Source of the DNA: CAVQZA01 sp963718355
GTDB lineage: Bacteria > Actinomycetota > Thermoleophilia > Gaiellales > Gaiellaceae
Length of the DNA: 64,000 nucleotides
Assembly: GCA_963718355.1 (NCBI GenBank)
Contig: CAVQZA010000006.1
Coordinates: forward strand, 3,013 to 67,012
Reading direction: 5' to 3'
The position numbers and the translations under genes were made by a program. Under the pieces are notes generated by a model, which had not been told where the DNA came from, did not search any database, and worked only from the letters and a program-made list of their open reading frames with translations. Of the stretch, positions 9,879 through 18,980 are shown one piece after another (positions within the stretch are counted from its first letter, which is position 1; each line of letters opens with the position of its first letter).

Positions 9879-11242
9879 GCGCGACAGCAGTCGGGACTTT
9901 CGATGCGCCTCTAGTGCGGACGGAGCTCCCTGGGCCGCTGTCGGCGAAGCTGCTCGCGAACCAGGAGCGCCTCGAATCCAACGCTCGGTCATATCCACGG
10001 AACCTCCCGATCGCGATCAAGCGCGGGGCGGGGTCTTATGTCGAAGACGTCGACGGCAACGTGTTCATCGACTTCCTTGCCGGTGCCGGAGCGCTACCGC
10101 TGGGCCACAGCCATGCCGAGGTCGTCGAAGCCGTCCAGAGGCAGGTGGCGCTGCTCGCGATGGCTCTCGACTTTCCAACCGTCCCGAAGGACGAGTTCAC
10201 AGCGACCCAGTTCGAACTCCTCCCGGAGGCGATGCGGGGGAAGACGAAGATCCAGTTCTGCGGACCCGCCGGCGCGAACGCGGTCGACGCGGCTCTCAAG
10301 CTCTGCAAGACGGCCACCGGTCGTTCAGACGTCATCAGCTTCCACGGCGCATTCCACGGCAGTACGCACAGCGCGATGGCCCTGACCGGACTCGTTTCGC
10401 AGAAGGCGCCGGTCTCGAACCCGATGCCCGGCGTCCATTTCTTTCCGTTCCCGTCGACGCAGCACTGCTCCCTCGGCGGCGACCCCGACACAGTGGGCGT
10501 TCGATGCCTCGAGTACTTCGAGCGCGCTCTGAAAGACCCGCTCGGAGGACTGGCCAAGCCGGCCGCGGTAATCCTCGAGGTGGTTCAGGGCGAGGCAGGC
10601 ACGGTGATTGCACCGCGGGAGTTCGTCCAAGGTGTCAGGCGCGTCACCCGGGAGCTCGACATTCCGCTGATCGTCGACGAGGTGCAGTCTGGCTGGGGCA
10701 GAACGGGCACGTGGTGGGCATTCGAGCAGTACGGGATCGAGCCGGACGTAATCCTGGCCTCGAAGGCGATCGGGGGAATCGGTATGCCTGTGGCGATCAT
10801 CCTCTACGACGAGCGCCTCGACGTTTGGGCGCCCGGCGCCCACAGCGGGACGTTCCGCGGCAACCAGCTCGCTTTCGCGGCCGGCGTCGAGACCGCCCGA
10901 ATCATGAAGCGCGACCGCGTTCTCGACAACGTCAAGAAACAGGGCTTGTACGCCCTCGATGCTTTACGCACTTTCGAGCATGAGCACGAGATCGTGCTAG
11001 AGGTCCGAGGGACGGGCTTGATGCTCGGCGTCGAAATAGCGGATCCCACCGGCAAGGACTCGAGTGCGCTGGCGCGCGCGATCCAGCGAGAAGTCTTCGA
11101 GCATGGCCTGATCGTCGAGTTGGGAGGCCGACACGGCGCGGTGGTGCGCTTGCTCCCGCCCCTGAACGTGACGCGCAGAACGATGGATCAAGCGCTCGAC
11201 ATCCTCGGTAAGGGGATCAGGCGTGCCGCAGAACGCGTCTAG
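9875..11242 (+). CDS. dat: Diaminobutyrate--2-oxoglutarate aminotransferase
   Basis: A 455-residue class III PLP aminotransferase. The pattern IKRGAGSYVEDVDGN..FIDFLAGAG, then IQFCGPAGANAVDAALKLCK, VDEVQSGWGRTG and the PLP lysine in ILASKAIGG (Lys297) match the diaminobutyrate/EctB family, which converts L-aspartate 4-semialdehyde and glutamate to L-2,4-diaminobutyrate. Translational overlap (ATGA) with NRPS-3 suggests that it supplies a Dab building block, perhaps for NRPS-3 or a module outside the window. The EctB role in ectoine synthesis is the alternative, but no ectA or ectC lies beside it. This is the last gene of the NRPS transcription unit; a long non-coding stretch follows. Confidence 0.88.
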   Translation: MSATAVGTFDAPLVRTELPGPLSAKLLANQERLESNARSYPRNLPIAIKRGAGSYVEDVDGNVFIDFLAGAGALPLGHSHAEVVEAVQRQVALLAMALDFPTVPKDEFTATQFELLPEAMRGKTKIQFCGPAGANAVDAALKLCKTATGRSDVISFHGAFHGSTHSAMALTGLVSQKAPVSNPMPGVHFFPFPSTQHCSLGGDPDTVGVRCLEYFERALKDPLGGLAKPAAVILEVVQGEAGTVIAPREFVQGVRRVTRELDIPLIVDEVQSGWGRTGTWWAFEQYGIEPDVILASKAIGGIGMPVAIILYDERLDVWAPGAHSGTFRGNQLAFAAGVETARIMKRDRVLDNVKKQGLYALDALRTFEHEHEIVLEVRGTGLMLGVEIADPTGKDSSALARAIQREVFEHGLIVELGGRHGAVVRLLPPLNVTRRTMDQALDILGKGIRRAAERV

Positions 11243-12685
11243 GCACTTTGCGTGTCATATGGGACACGAGCAAGCTGGCCGACCGCGCCCACGCGATCTA
11301 GTTCTCGGTCAATTACGCGACGAATCTGACGGCAACGTCCGAGGTTCGTGAGGATCGCCGCGCTTCATTCCGCTTCACCCGCGTTCGTTCCTCGCCTTTC
11401 GATTTGGTAAAACCCAACCGTTTGACACCCGGAACTCCAAGCTACAGGGCGCTTAGGATTATGGCGGCGCCGGGGTCAGGGGGCGGAGGTTTTCTTCAGG
11501 GCTCGAGCCACAACGAGGTCAGGATCCTCTCTCTTCTAGGCCCCGGCGCTATCGATCTCGAGAGGACGGTCGGCCTCGTAACCACCATCTAACGCGGCAC
11601 CTCCAGTTCTTCCCGCGCCCTCCCAGTTATCCGTCCGCCATTCTTGAACCACAGCATTGGCCGTAGATACCGCCGATCCAACCGCAGCCTCTTGTGCCGA
11701 TCGAAGTGACACTGGCAAGACTCGAAGACCGCCCCAGCGCACTCGTGATAGTCGACGACCCAGACGGCGAAACTTTAGCCGCCTGACGAATGAGGTGGAT
11801 GACCTACAGCCGCATTCTGCACGGGCGTTTTGGTGACTTCGGCGGCTCGCGCTCTAGTCGTCGAACTCCGCAACGGTTCGGTCGCGTTGGACGACTAGTC
11901 GTCGCGGTGGCTGCTTGTCACGCTCCAAATACGGGCGGACGGGTCAGCGCGGAGTGTTTTGAGGGCCTCACGTCACTAAGAACATCAAACTCGCCCCGTA
12001 TCTCGGTCTTCTGGGGGTGCCCGACGTAACGACGGTGTAGATGCGCACATAGGGTCCCGATCACGAGGGCAATCGTCACGTACACCATCGGCGACGATCC
12101 GAGCCCCAGCACATCGAGTACATACACCACATCAACGAGGAGTTCACTACACGGTCGGCGGTGATCGCCGTAACCGTGAACGCTGCCGTGGCAACTTCTG
12201 CTCCTCGGCGGCGGGCTATGCCTTTGAGTCGACCGGCTCTCCTTGTCGAGATCGCGATCTGGGGCAGATCTGGGTCTTGGCGGGCCTGAGTACGTCGTCG
12301 ATCCTGCGCGGAGTATGGAAACGACCGGGGTCTCAATAAGGGCACGGTTTCGACACAGACGCGCGCGGCTTTCACCTGTGAACTGTCGGGGTGCGCGAAC
12401 CGCTCACTCTCCACGCCTACAGCTGCTGGGAACGTGCCGACCGTGGCGTGGGAACCCGCCCGACCGCGCAGTCCGATTGCACGGATTCGGGGAGGCGGCA
12501 TGCGCGGCTCTGAGTACGGATGCATGTGCCGACCGCGCCGAACTAGTCGGCTCGACTGCGACTACTACCTCGTTCGAGGGCTAGCTACAGGGACCGCGCA
12601 TGCCGATCACTGGCGGACTGTCCCCCTTGCTCGCGGCGGCCGCCCTCGCCTCACGCCGCGAGCACGAAATCAAGGAGCTCGCGAA
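11243..12685. other. Gene-poor 1.4 kb gap after the NRPS unit
   Basis: No frame here has convincing coding character. The short ORFs are rich in Arg, Ser and Pro in a way typical of chance frames, and the base composition looks visibly lower in GC than the flanks. Only a 70-codon minus-strand frame at 11918-12130 has any protein-like feature. The gap separates the NRPS operon from a secreted beta-helix gene and may be a decayed or recombined segment. No transposase, tRNA or long repeat was seen. Confidence 0.6.
11918..12130 (-). CDS. Possible small membrane protein
   Basis: A 70-residue frame beginning MVYVLDVLGLG, with a hydrophobic segment MVYVTIALVIGTLCAHL (about 15-31) followed by a basic HRRY and a polar tail. 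One transmembrane helix with positive residues after it is plausible, but no clear ribosome site or family is visible and the surrounding DNA is non-coding. Treat as a weak candidate. Confidence 0.2.
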   Translation of the reverse strand: MVYVLDVLGLGSSPMVYVTIALVIGTLCAHLHRRYVGHPQKTEIRGEFDVLSDVRPSKHSALTRPPVFGA

Positions 12686-14407
12686 ATGAGAACGCGACTC
12701 GCACCACGTCCCTGCGCCCGGTTGGGCGTCCTCCTCGTCGTGGCCGCCGTTTGTTTCGGCGTCACAGTCATGGCCGCGTCGGGTGCCGCCAAGGCCCCGG
12801 CCGTAGTACCGAACTTCTTCGTCTCGCCGTCCGGCTCGGACTCGAACGCAGGAACCAGGGTAGCGCCGTTCCTCACGATGGCCAAGGCCTATAGGGCCGC
12901 TGCCCCGGGTCAGATGATCGAGCTTGCCGGAGGCACATACACCCTACAGAAGATCGGAAACGACCCGACCAAGACGGCGGCGTCGGCCCAAGTGACCTTC
13001 CAGTCGGCACCGGGCCAGCTCGCTATTCTCGGTGGTCTCACCCTGGACGGCGCCTCGCACATCACGATCCAAGGCCAGTCCGTGAATAGCAACCTGACGC
13101 GTTCAAGCACGCCGGTCGCACCGTCGGCTGGGATCACGTTGAACGCGAACCCAGCGGTCATGAATCAGGGTTACGACATATCGGTCGTGAACTGCGCCGA
13201 CAGCGTGGTGCTGCTGCAGCTCGACGTCGGCCACCTGAACATTAATGACCAGAGCAGCTTCACCTACGACGGCGGCTCGATCGGCGGCTCGGACTTCGGG
13301 CAGGACGGCGTCGACGTCGGCGGCCCGTATCTCGGACGCACGACCTCCTACTGCCTAAGGGCGCAGGTTCCAAACAAGGTGCACTTCACCCAAGTTCTAT
13401 TCCACGACATCTTCCGCACGAACAACGCCGCCGCACACGACGACTGCATCCAGTTCACCGGCTCCGACGGGGTCCTCCTCGACTACAACGCCTTCGAGCG
13501 GTGCGGGACGAGCAACATCATGGACCGCCCGGCTACTGGCATCTGGTCAGGTGACAGCGAAGACCACATGACCATCAGCCACAATCTGTTCACCACTCCA
13601 CCAGAGGGCGGCAACGTCGTCGCTTTCGGAGCGGGGTCGTCGCCTCCTGACCCGATGGGCACAGGCGCGTTCACGGACAACGTGTGCGCAGGCAGCTCCT
13701 GCCTGACCAACATCGGTGCGTTCACCTCTCTGCATGTCGATCGCAACTGGTGGGGGTACTCAGCCGCGTACGGGTGTACCGTCTCCAAGCCGAAGGCAAC
13801 CTCGTGGGACTCGAATACGTACGCCACCGGCCAGGCGCTTTGCGGCACGAACGCCAGCACGGTCGCGGCGCAGCCCGACCCCTTCGGTGCGCCGCCTGAT
13901 GTAACGCCACCCGTCGTGACGGCACCGGCTCCGGTCGTCGCCGAGGCGACGAGCGCCAACGGTGTGTCTGTCGCGTTCACGGCCTCCGCGACCGACAATC
14001 AGGACGGGCCCATTGCCGCGGCGTGTTCACCGGCCTCGGGCAGCGTGTTCGCAATCGGCGTTACCAAGGTCGTATGCTCGGCCAGCGACGCAGCAGGCAA
14101 CGCCGGGACCGCTGTCTCTACAGTTACGGTGCAGGACACAACGGCGCCCACGACGCCGCTCGCAGGAGCGATCACTACGTCCCAGGCATCAAGTGTCGAC
14201 ATCGCCTGGGCCGGTTCCTCCGATGCCGTCGGAGCGACTGGTTACACAGTCTCCCTCGACGGCGTCGAGGTGGGAATGGTCGCGCACCCGAGTGCCACGG
14301 TCACCGGTCTGACCTGGGGCTCACACACGATCACCATCGTCGCGTTCGACGCCGCCGGCAACATCTCGTCTCCGGCCGCGCTGTCAATCACGAGTCGCTG
14401 GAGCTAA
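12686..14407 (+). CDS. Secreted right-handed beta-helix protein with HYR and fibronectin-like domains
   Basis: The ATG at 12686 is chosen because AAGGAG lies 8 bases upstream (12672-12677) and the protein then starts with a clean signal peptide (MRTRLAPRPCAR, then a hydrophobic stretch to about residue 31). The 573-residue product has a parallel beta-helix region (about 45-395) beginning FFVSPSGSDSNAGT, the DUF1565-like opening of secreted pectate-lyase-fold proteins. Next comes a HYR (hyalin repeat) domain (DVTPPVVTAP ... VVCSASDAAGNAG, about 400-485), then a fibronectin III-like domain to the end. The HYR-FN3 tail suggests cell-surface or polysaccharide binding. No catalytic residues can be assigned, so substrate and lyase activity are unknown. 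It is preceded by about 1.4 kb without clear genes. Confidence 0.85.
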   Translation: MRTRLAPRPCARLGVLLVVAAVCFGVTVMAASGAAKAPAVVPNFFVSPSGSDSNAGTRVAPFLTMAKAYRAAAPGQMIELAGGTYTLQKIGNDPTKTAASAQVTFQSAPGQLAILGGLTLDGASHITIQGQSVNSNLTRSSTPVAPSAGITLNANPAVMNQGYDISVVNCADSVVLLQLDVGHLNINDQSSFTYDGGSIGGSDFGQDGVDVGGPYLGRTTSYCLRAQVPNKVHFTQVLFHDIFRTNNAAAHDDCIQFTGSDGVLLDYNAFERCGTSNIMDRPATGIWSGDSEDHMTISHNLFTTPPEGGNVVAFGAGSSPPDPMGTGAFTDNVCAGSSCLTNIGAFTSLHVDRNWWGYSAAYGCTVSKPKATSWDSNTYATGQALCGTNASTVAAQPDPFGAPPDVTPPVVTAPAPVVAEATSANGVSVAFTASATDNQDGPIAAACSPASGSVFAIGVTKVVCSASDAAGNAGTAVSTVTVQDTTAPTTPLAGAITTSQASSVDIAWAGSSDAVGATGYTVSLDGVEVGMVAHPSATVTGLTWGSHTITIVAFDAAGNISSPAALSITSRWS

Positions 14408-14529
14408 GGCCATGGCCAAGTTCGGTACGCGACCCGGCGTTTGTCAGCGGCCGACGATCGGAACTCTGAAACGCGGCGATCCTCGCCTTGTGTTGGCCTG
14501 GCTCACGGCCACGGATATGTTCTCCGGTA

Positions 14530-14560
14530 GGGACGGCTCGGTTCTCATCCGGGCCGTCCC
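14530..14560 (+). terminator. Stem-loop downstream of the beta-helix gene
   Basis: GGGACGGCTCGG (14530-14541) pairs with CCGGGCCGTCCC (14549-14560) across a 7-base loop, giving a 12-bp GC-rich stem with one G-T pair. It lies 123 bases after the beta-helix stop codon. There is no U-tract, as is common in high-GC genomes, so terminator function is probable rather than certain. Confidence 0.45.
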
Positions 14561-14820
14561 GACCTTCGCTCAGTATTCGACAGCTACCCCTGTCGCGGCG
14601 ACGCAGTCAAGGGGAGCGGCGTAAGTCGGCAGGTGGCCGGGGCAATCCACGACCCGGGCTCAAGGACCAGAGCCGGGACCGAGCTAGCGCACCCCACGTC
14701 GGGCCTGCGGATCGGGCTTCTTTGCCGACGCGCTCTTGCGGAGCCCGGCCGGAAGTGAGCCGCGGGAAGCGCCTGGTTGGCCGGGTGCTAACGCGCCGGT
14801 CGCGATGCAATACTTGGGTT

Positions 14821-15126
14821 GTGCGTCTTGACCCATGGTTCTCGAGTCTCGCTGCGGTTATTGTCGTCGTTTCCCTGGTGGAGTTCTTCAGGGCGGAGCT
14901 TGCCCTGGGCGCGGTCTCGCTCCTGGCGGCAGCGTCTCTCTTGCTGTACGCCGGCTTGAAGGTTCCCAGCCTTCTGGAATGGTGGCAAGCCCGCGGCCTC
15001 GCGGCGTGCCCGCGCTGTGCGGAGCGAAGGCTTGGAGCGCCTGACGAGTGGGGCGTCCGTTATTGCTGGAGTTGCAAGAGCGATATTAGGTGCTCGCGAC
15101 AGACTGGAAGTAGTCGGGCTGGGTGA
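14821..15126 (+). CDS. Small membrane protein with C-terminal zinc ribbon
   Basis: A 101-residue frame starting at GTG 14821. Two hydrophobic segments (SSLAAVIVVVSLVEFF and LGAVSLLAAASLLLYAGL) are followed by CPRC and, 17 residues later, CWSC, a four-cysteine zinc-ribbon arrangement facing the cytoplasm. I do not recognise the family. The start is uncertain because no strong ribosome site is visible. Confidence 0.45.
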   Translation: MRLDPWFSSLAAVIVVVSLVEFFRAELALGAVSLLAAASLLLYAGLKVPSLLEWWQARGLAACPRCAERRLGAPDEWGVRYCWSCKSDIRCSRQTGSSRAG

Positions 15127-15242
15127 CAACGAGACAGCTCGCCCAGGTCTGTAGAACTCGGTGCGACTGATGTGCGCTACCAGCTACGTAGACGCGCGCG
15201 CCGTTTATCGCGGTCCGCGCCGGGCTATGTCACCATCGCTGG

Positions 15243-15845
15243 ATGAGGCGCGAGGCTCTGTTCGACGACCGCCGCGACGCCGGGCTCCTGCTTGCTCGGG
15301 CGCTTGCCGGCGAGAGGGACGCGGTCGTGGTTGGGCTCGCCAGAGGCGGGGTAGTCGTCGCGGCCGAGGTCGCCCACGCGCTCGGGCTGCCGCTCGACGT
15401 CGTCGCGGTGCGGAAGGTCGGGCATCCCCGCCAGCGGGAGTATGCCCTCGGTGCGGTCGCCCCGGGCGGCGGCTTCTACCTCCGGGATCGCGACGGGCTC
15501 ACGGCCGACGCTCTCGCCGCCGCGCAGGACGATGCCGAGGAGCTCGATCGGACGCTTCACGCGGGGCGCGAACCGGTCCCGCTCGATGGGCGCACCTGCA
15601 TCCTCGTCGACGACGGGCTCGCGACCGGAGCGTCGATGATCGCTGCGATCCGCTGGGCCCGCGCGCGCGGCGCCAGCCGCGTCGTTGCGGCGGCTCCGGT
15701 CGGCGCGCGCCAGAGCATCGCCGCGCTTCGCGAGGAGGCCGACTCCGTGGTCTGCCCGCACGAGCTCGACGATCTGGTCGCCGTCGGCATCTGGTACCGC
15801 AGATTCGACCAGGTCGGCGACGCGGAGGTCGCGGCGTTGCTCTAG
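15243..15845 (+). CDS. Phosphoribosyltransferase-fold protein
   Basis: A 200-residue type I phosphoribosyltransferase homologue. The PRPP-binding loop is ILVDDGLATGASM (about 120-132) and the N-terminal half has VGLARGGVVVAAEVAHALGLPLDVVAVRKVG. This belongs to the broad predicted-PRTase group often found alone in actinobacteria; no base substrate can be named. Its stop interlocks with the convergent sigma factor stop through a CTAG (15842-15845). Confidence 0.8.
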   Translation: MRREALFDDRRDAGLLLARALAGERDAVVVGLARGGVVVAAEVAHALGLPLDVVAVRKVGHPRQREYALGAVAPGGGFYLRDRDGLTADALAAAQDDAEELDRTLHAGREPVPLDGRTCILVDDGLATGASMIAAIRWARARGASRVVAAAPVGARQSIAALREEADSVVCPHELDDLVAVGIWYRRFDQVGDAEVAALL

Positions 15846-17158
15846 CTGTTGCCGGAGCCGGTGGTACTGGTGACCGTCTGCACGGGCGTCGTCACCGGCT
15901 TCGGCTCTGTGGTCGGATTTGCCATCTTCGGCGGCGAGGCCGTGGTCACCGGCGTCGAGTCGGGCGGCGCGGGGACGATGTTCTTTCCGGGCGGTGTCTC
16001 AGGCGTAGTCGCGACGGGGGTCGGGTCCCCGACGGGGGTCGTCCCCCCGAGCGTGAGGCCGCCATCTGACGTCGGCGCGGCCGGAGTCGTCGTCGGGCTG
16101 GGGACGACCGGTGCCTGCGTCGTCGGCGGGTCGACTGGCCGCGGCGCATCGGCCTGCGGCGTCGCCGTCGGAGTGGTGGTCGGAGGCGGGATAGCCGGCG
16201 CCGTCGTTGTCGGCGCCGTCGTCGGAGCCGTCGCCGGATCGCCGGGGACCGCGAGGATGGAAGTCACGGTGCCTGCCGGGATCACGACCGCTCCGGGCGT
16301 CGCCACCTTCACGCCTCCGAGGTCGGCCTTCGGCGCCGCAGCCGCCTTCGACACGGACGGCGCGACCCGCGACGGCGTCGACGTCCCCAGCGAGACCACA
16401 GCCGGAGCGCCGCCAGTCACAGGCTTCGAATGAGGCGCACGACTGTGATGCGAGAGCCCGCTCGACGACGCGGCGACGACCGCGGTGCCGACGGCGACGG
16501 CGGTGGCGACCGCCTTGACGGTGGCGCCGGTGGTGAAGAGCGTCTTCAGGATCGCGATGACCGAGCCGGTGTCTGCGGCCTGGCGCATCTTCTTCCAGCG
16601 CCGCGTCTTCGGCTCGTCCTCGAGTCCCTGCGCGAGCGTCCGGCGCGCGCGGAAGATCAGCGTCTCGACGGCGGCCTGGCTCAGATCCATCTCCACCGAG
16701 ATTTCGCGATATGACAGCCCCTGCCACTCGCGCAGCAGGATCGCGCGGCGCTGGCTCTCGGGCATGCGCGCGAGCGCCTCTTCGAGGCCGATCAGCTCGT
16801 CGGAGCGCTGCTCGGGCGAGGGTGTGAAGTCCTGGATCGCCTGCAGGTCGCTGGGCGTCTCGACGCGGCCGCGCCGGAACGACGAGCGGTGGCGCGAGAG
16901 ACAGACGTTCTCGGCGATCTTGAACAGCCACGCCGACTCGGCCTGGGGCACTACACCGCGCCGCAGCCCGCGAAACGCATTCAGGAAGGTGTTCTGGACA
17001 GCATCCTCGGCCTCTTCGCGCGAGCCGAGCTTGTGCAGGCAGTAGCCGTAGATCTGACCGGCGTAGCGCTCGTAAAGATCGCGCGTGAAATCAGCCTCCG
17101 GCGCGGTGGGAGGCGATTCAACGGCTGACGCACGGCCTATGGACGGTGCTGCTGCCAA
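15842..17158 (-). CDS. ECF-type sigma factor with membrane-spanning, Pro/Thr-rich C-terminal tail
   Basis: A 438-residue protein starting at TTG 17158 with GGAG 8 bases upstream. Residues 24-95 form sigma-70 region 2 (LYERYAGQIYGYCLHKLGS) and 122-180 form region 4 (LARMPESQRRAILLREWQGLSYREI). A usual ECF sigma factor would end near residue 190. This one continues with a hydrophobic helix (about 212-232, VKAVATAVAVGTAVVAA) and about 200 residues very rich in Thr, Pro, Ala and Val. The arrangement places the sigma domains inside the membrane and a disordered tail outside, implying that the tail or its cleavage controls release. No separate anti-sigma gene is adjacent. Confidence 0.85.
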   Translation of the reverse strand: MAAAPSIGRASAVESPPTAPEADFTRDLYERYAGQIYGYCLHKLGSREEAEDAVQNTFLNAFRGLRRGVVPQAESAWLFKIAENVCLSRHRSSFRRGRVETPSDLQAIQDFTPSPEQRSDELIGLEEALARMPESQRRAILLREWQGLSYREISVEMDLSQAAVETLIFRARRTLAQGLEDEPKTRRWKKMRQAADTGSVIAILKTLFTTGATVKAVATAVAVGTAVVAASSSGLSHHSRAPHSKPVTGGAPAVVSLGTSTPSRVAPSVSKAAAAPKADLGGVKVATPGAVVIPAGTVTSILAVPGDPATAPTTAPTTTAPAIPPPTTTPTATPQADAPRPVDPPTTQAPVVPSPTTTPAAPTSDGGLTLGGTTPVGDPTPVATTPETPPGKNIVPAPPDSTPVTTASPPKMANPTTEPKPVTTPVQTVTSTTGSGNS

Positions 17159-17319
17159 GACCTAGCTCCATTTGGAGGACGCGGCGACGCGTCCCGCCCG
17201 AACGCGCCTTCATCCAGTGTGGGCAGCGTTTCCGAGCGCCGCAACACACTTCTGGGGGATACGGCCGACAGGAGAGCTCATCTGCGTAAAGCCCCGGCCC
17301 GAGGAACGTAAAACCGGGT

Positions 17320-18387
17320 TTACACGGCAACCGCTGTGGCCCCGAGCTCGATGCGCAGGCGCACGAACAGGGCCGCAAGGGCGAGCTGTGGATTGACGTT
17401 CAGCTCCTCGAGCGTCCGCCACGCCTCGCGGACGAGCTCGCACGCGCGCTCGGCGCCGAGAATCCGCTCCGTCGTCGCGTCCGCGGCCAGCTCGGCGTGG
17501 TGGTCGGCGTTCGCCGCGGCGCGATCGGCTCCGGCCGCGACGACTACGAGATCGCGGTACCACGCCGAGAGCTCCTCGAGCGTCGCGAGCAGCTCCTCTC
17601 GCTCGGCGCCGCGCGCGACGCGCTTCACGAACTGCTCGGCCTCTCGCGCGGGAGCCTGTGGGTCGACCTCGCCCTCGGCCCGCTCGCGCGCCGCCTCGCC
17701 GCGCTCCGACACGCCCTCGAGCAGCCGCCGTGCCGCGCCCGACGGCTCGAACTCCGGGTCGAGATAGACGCTGCGAGCGACCTCGAGCACCGTTGCGCGC
17801 CGGGCCTGCGCCGCGGGCTCGAGCAGCCGCTCGGCGCGGTCGAGCCGGCCGGCCGAGACGCGGGCGAGCGCGGTCAACGCGTTCTCGGAGAGCTCCGGCG
17901 AGCGCTCCTCGAGAAACGCGCGCACCGCCTTCTCGGAGAGCCGCCGAAACGGAATCGGCTGGCACCGCGAGCGGATCGTGATCGGAATCGGCCCGAGGTC
18001 GGCCGCGACCAGCACGATCACCGCGTAGGGCGGCGGCTCCTCGAGATCCTTCAGCAGCGCATCGGCCGCGTCGCGGTTCATCTCGTCGGCGGCGAGGATC
18101 AGGTAGACGCGACGGTCCGCCTCGAACGGCGTCATGTGCAGGTCGTGGCGCAGGGCGCGGATCTCGTCGATGCGGATCTGGTCGCCGACCGGCTCGACGA
18201 CGTACAGGTCGGGATGCGAGCGGCGCGGGTCGCCGAGCAGCTCGCCGGCAAACGCGAACGCGGCCGCGCGCTTCCCGACTCCCGGCGGGCCGTGGAAGAG
18301 GTAGGCGTGCGCGGGGCCGTCGGCGAGCGCGGCCCGGAGCAGGCGCTTCGCCTCGGGCTGCTCAGGCAGCTGCTCGAACGCGTCCAA
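17320..18387 (-). CDS. holB: DNA polymerase III delta-prime subunit
   Basis: A clamp-loader AAA+ protein of 355 residues when started at TTG 18387, where GAGGAG sits 4 bases upstream; longer in-frame extensions lie inside tmk and look random. The P-loop is GPPGVGKRA and the SRC arginine-finger motif is SRCQPIPF, with ADEMNRDAADALLKDLEEPP as the Walker B/sensor region. The zinc-binding cysteines usually found after the P-loop in delta-prime or gamma/tau are absent here. It overlaps the tmk 3' end by 26 bases, the usual tmk-holB arrangement, so translation is probably coupled. Confidence 0.88.
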   Translation of the reverse strand: MDAFEQLPEQPEAKRLLRAALADGPAHAYLFHGPPGVGKRAAAFAFAGELLGDPRRSHPDLYVVEPVGDQIRIDEIRALRHDLHMTPFEADRRVYLILAADEMNRDAADALLKDLEEPPPYAVIVLVAADLGPIPITIRSRCQPIPFRRLSEKAVRAFLEERSPELSENALTALARVSAGRLDRAERLLEPAAQARRATVLEVARSVYLDPEFEPSGAARRLLEGVSERGEAARERAEGEVDPQAPAREAEQFVKRVARGAEREELLATLEELSAWYRDLVVVAAGADRAAANADHHAELAADATTERILGAERACELVREAWRTLEELNVNPQLALAALFVRLRIELGATAVAV

Positions 18388-18958
18388 GAATCTCCTCTGC
18401 GAGCTCGGACGGCATGCGCGAGCCGTCGAACGGAAAGACACGGCGCGGGAAGAGCTCGGCGAGCTGCCGGTACGCGTCATCGACCCTCGCGCGGAACTCG
18501 GTGCTCTCACGCTCGATCCGGTCGCGCTCGTCGCCCGTGCGCTCCTCGGCGAGGCCCGGGTCGACGAGGAGCAGGATCGTCACGTCCGGCAGGAGCCCGC
18601 GCGTCGCCTGGAGGTTCATCTCCAGCACGCGCTCTACGCCGACCCCCCGCGCGAGGCCCTGGTAGGCCAACGAGGAGTCGATGTAGCGGTCGCAGAGCAC
18701 GTCCGCGCCGCGCTCGAGCGCCGGCCCGATCACGCGCTCGACGAGCTCGGCGCGCGCGGCCGCGAAGAGCGCCGCCTCGGCCCACGGCGTGATCGGGAGG
18801 CCGTGGAGGACGACCTGGCGGATCTGCTCGCCGACCTCGGTGCCGCCGGGCTCCCTCGTCGCGACGACCTCGCGGCCCTCCGCGTCGAGCGCGGCACGCA
18901 GCAGCTCGACCTGAGTGGTCTTGCCGGAGCCGTCGAGGCCTTCAAACGTTACGAACAC
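18362..18958 (-). CDS. tmk: Thymidylate kinase
   Basis: dTMP kinase, making dTDP for DNA synthesis. The P-loop is FEGLDGSGKTTQ, followed by the dTMP-binding TREPGGT and DRYIDSSLAYQG with the LID region DERDRIE. I choose GTG 18958 (198 residues, MFVTFEG start) because a -10-like TATCCT lies 9 bases upstream on the minus strand. The next ATG, at 18982, would lie upstream of that -10 and would overlap the ATG of the divergent epimerase gene. It is followed by holB with a 26-base overlap. Confidence 0.9.
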   Translation of the reverse strand: MFVTFEGLDGSGKTTQVELLRAALDAEGREVVATREPGGTEVGEQIRQVVLHGLPITPWAEAALFAAARAELVERVIGPALERGADVLCDRYIDSSLAYQGLARGVGVERVLEMNLQATRGLLPDVTILLLVDPGLAEERTGDERDRIERESTEFRARVDDAYRQLAELFPRRVFPFDGSRMPSELAEEILGRVRAAA

Positions 18959-18966
18959 GCGGCGCC

Positions 18967-18973
18967 TAGGATA
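18967..18973. promoter_or_regulatory. Shared bidirectional -10 core for tmk and the epimerase gene
   Basis: TAGGATA reads TAGGAT on the plus strand, 8 bases before the epimerase ATG, and TATCCT on the minus strand, 9 bases before the tmk GTG. With 22 bases between the two start codons there is no space for separate promoters, so a symmetric -10 serving two leaderless genes is the simplest reading. Confidence 0.5.
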
Positions 18974-18980
18974 CGGCCCC

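Noticed and set aside
11404..11592. 62-codon ORF with an upstream TTGACA
   Set aside because: No -10 at proper spacing and no protein-like pattern.
14412..14624. 70-codon ORF after the beta-helix gene
   Set aside because: It contains the stem-loop at 14530-14560 and its sequence is low in protein character.
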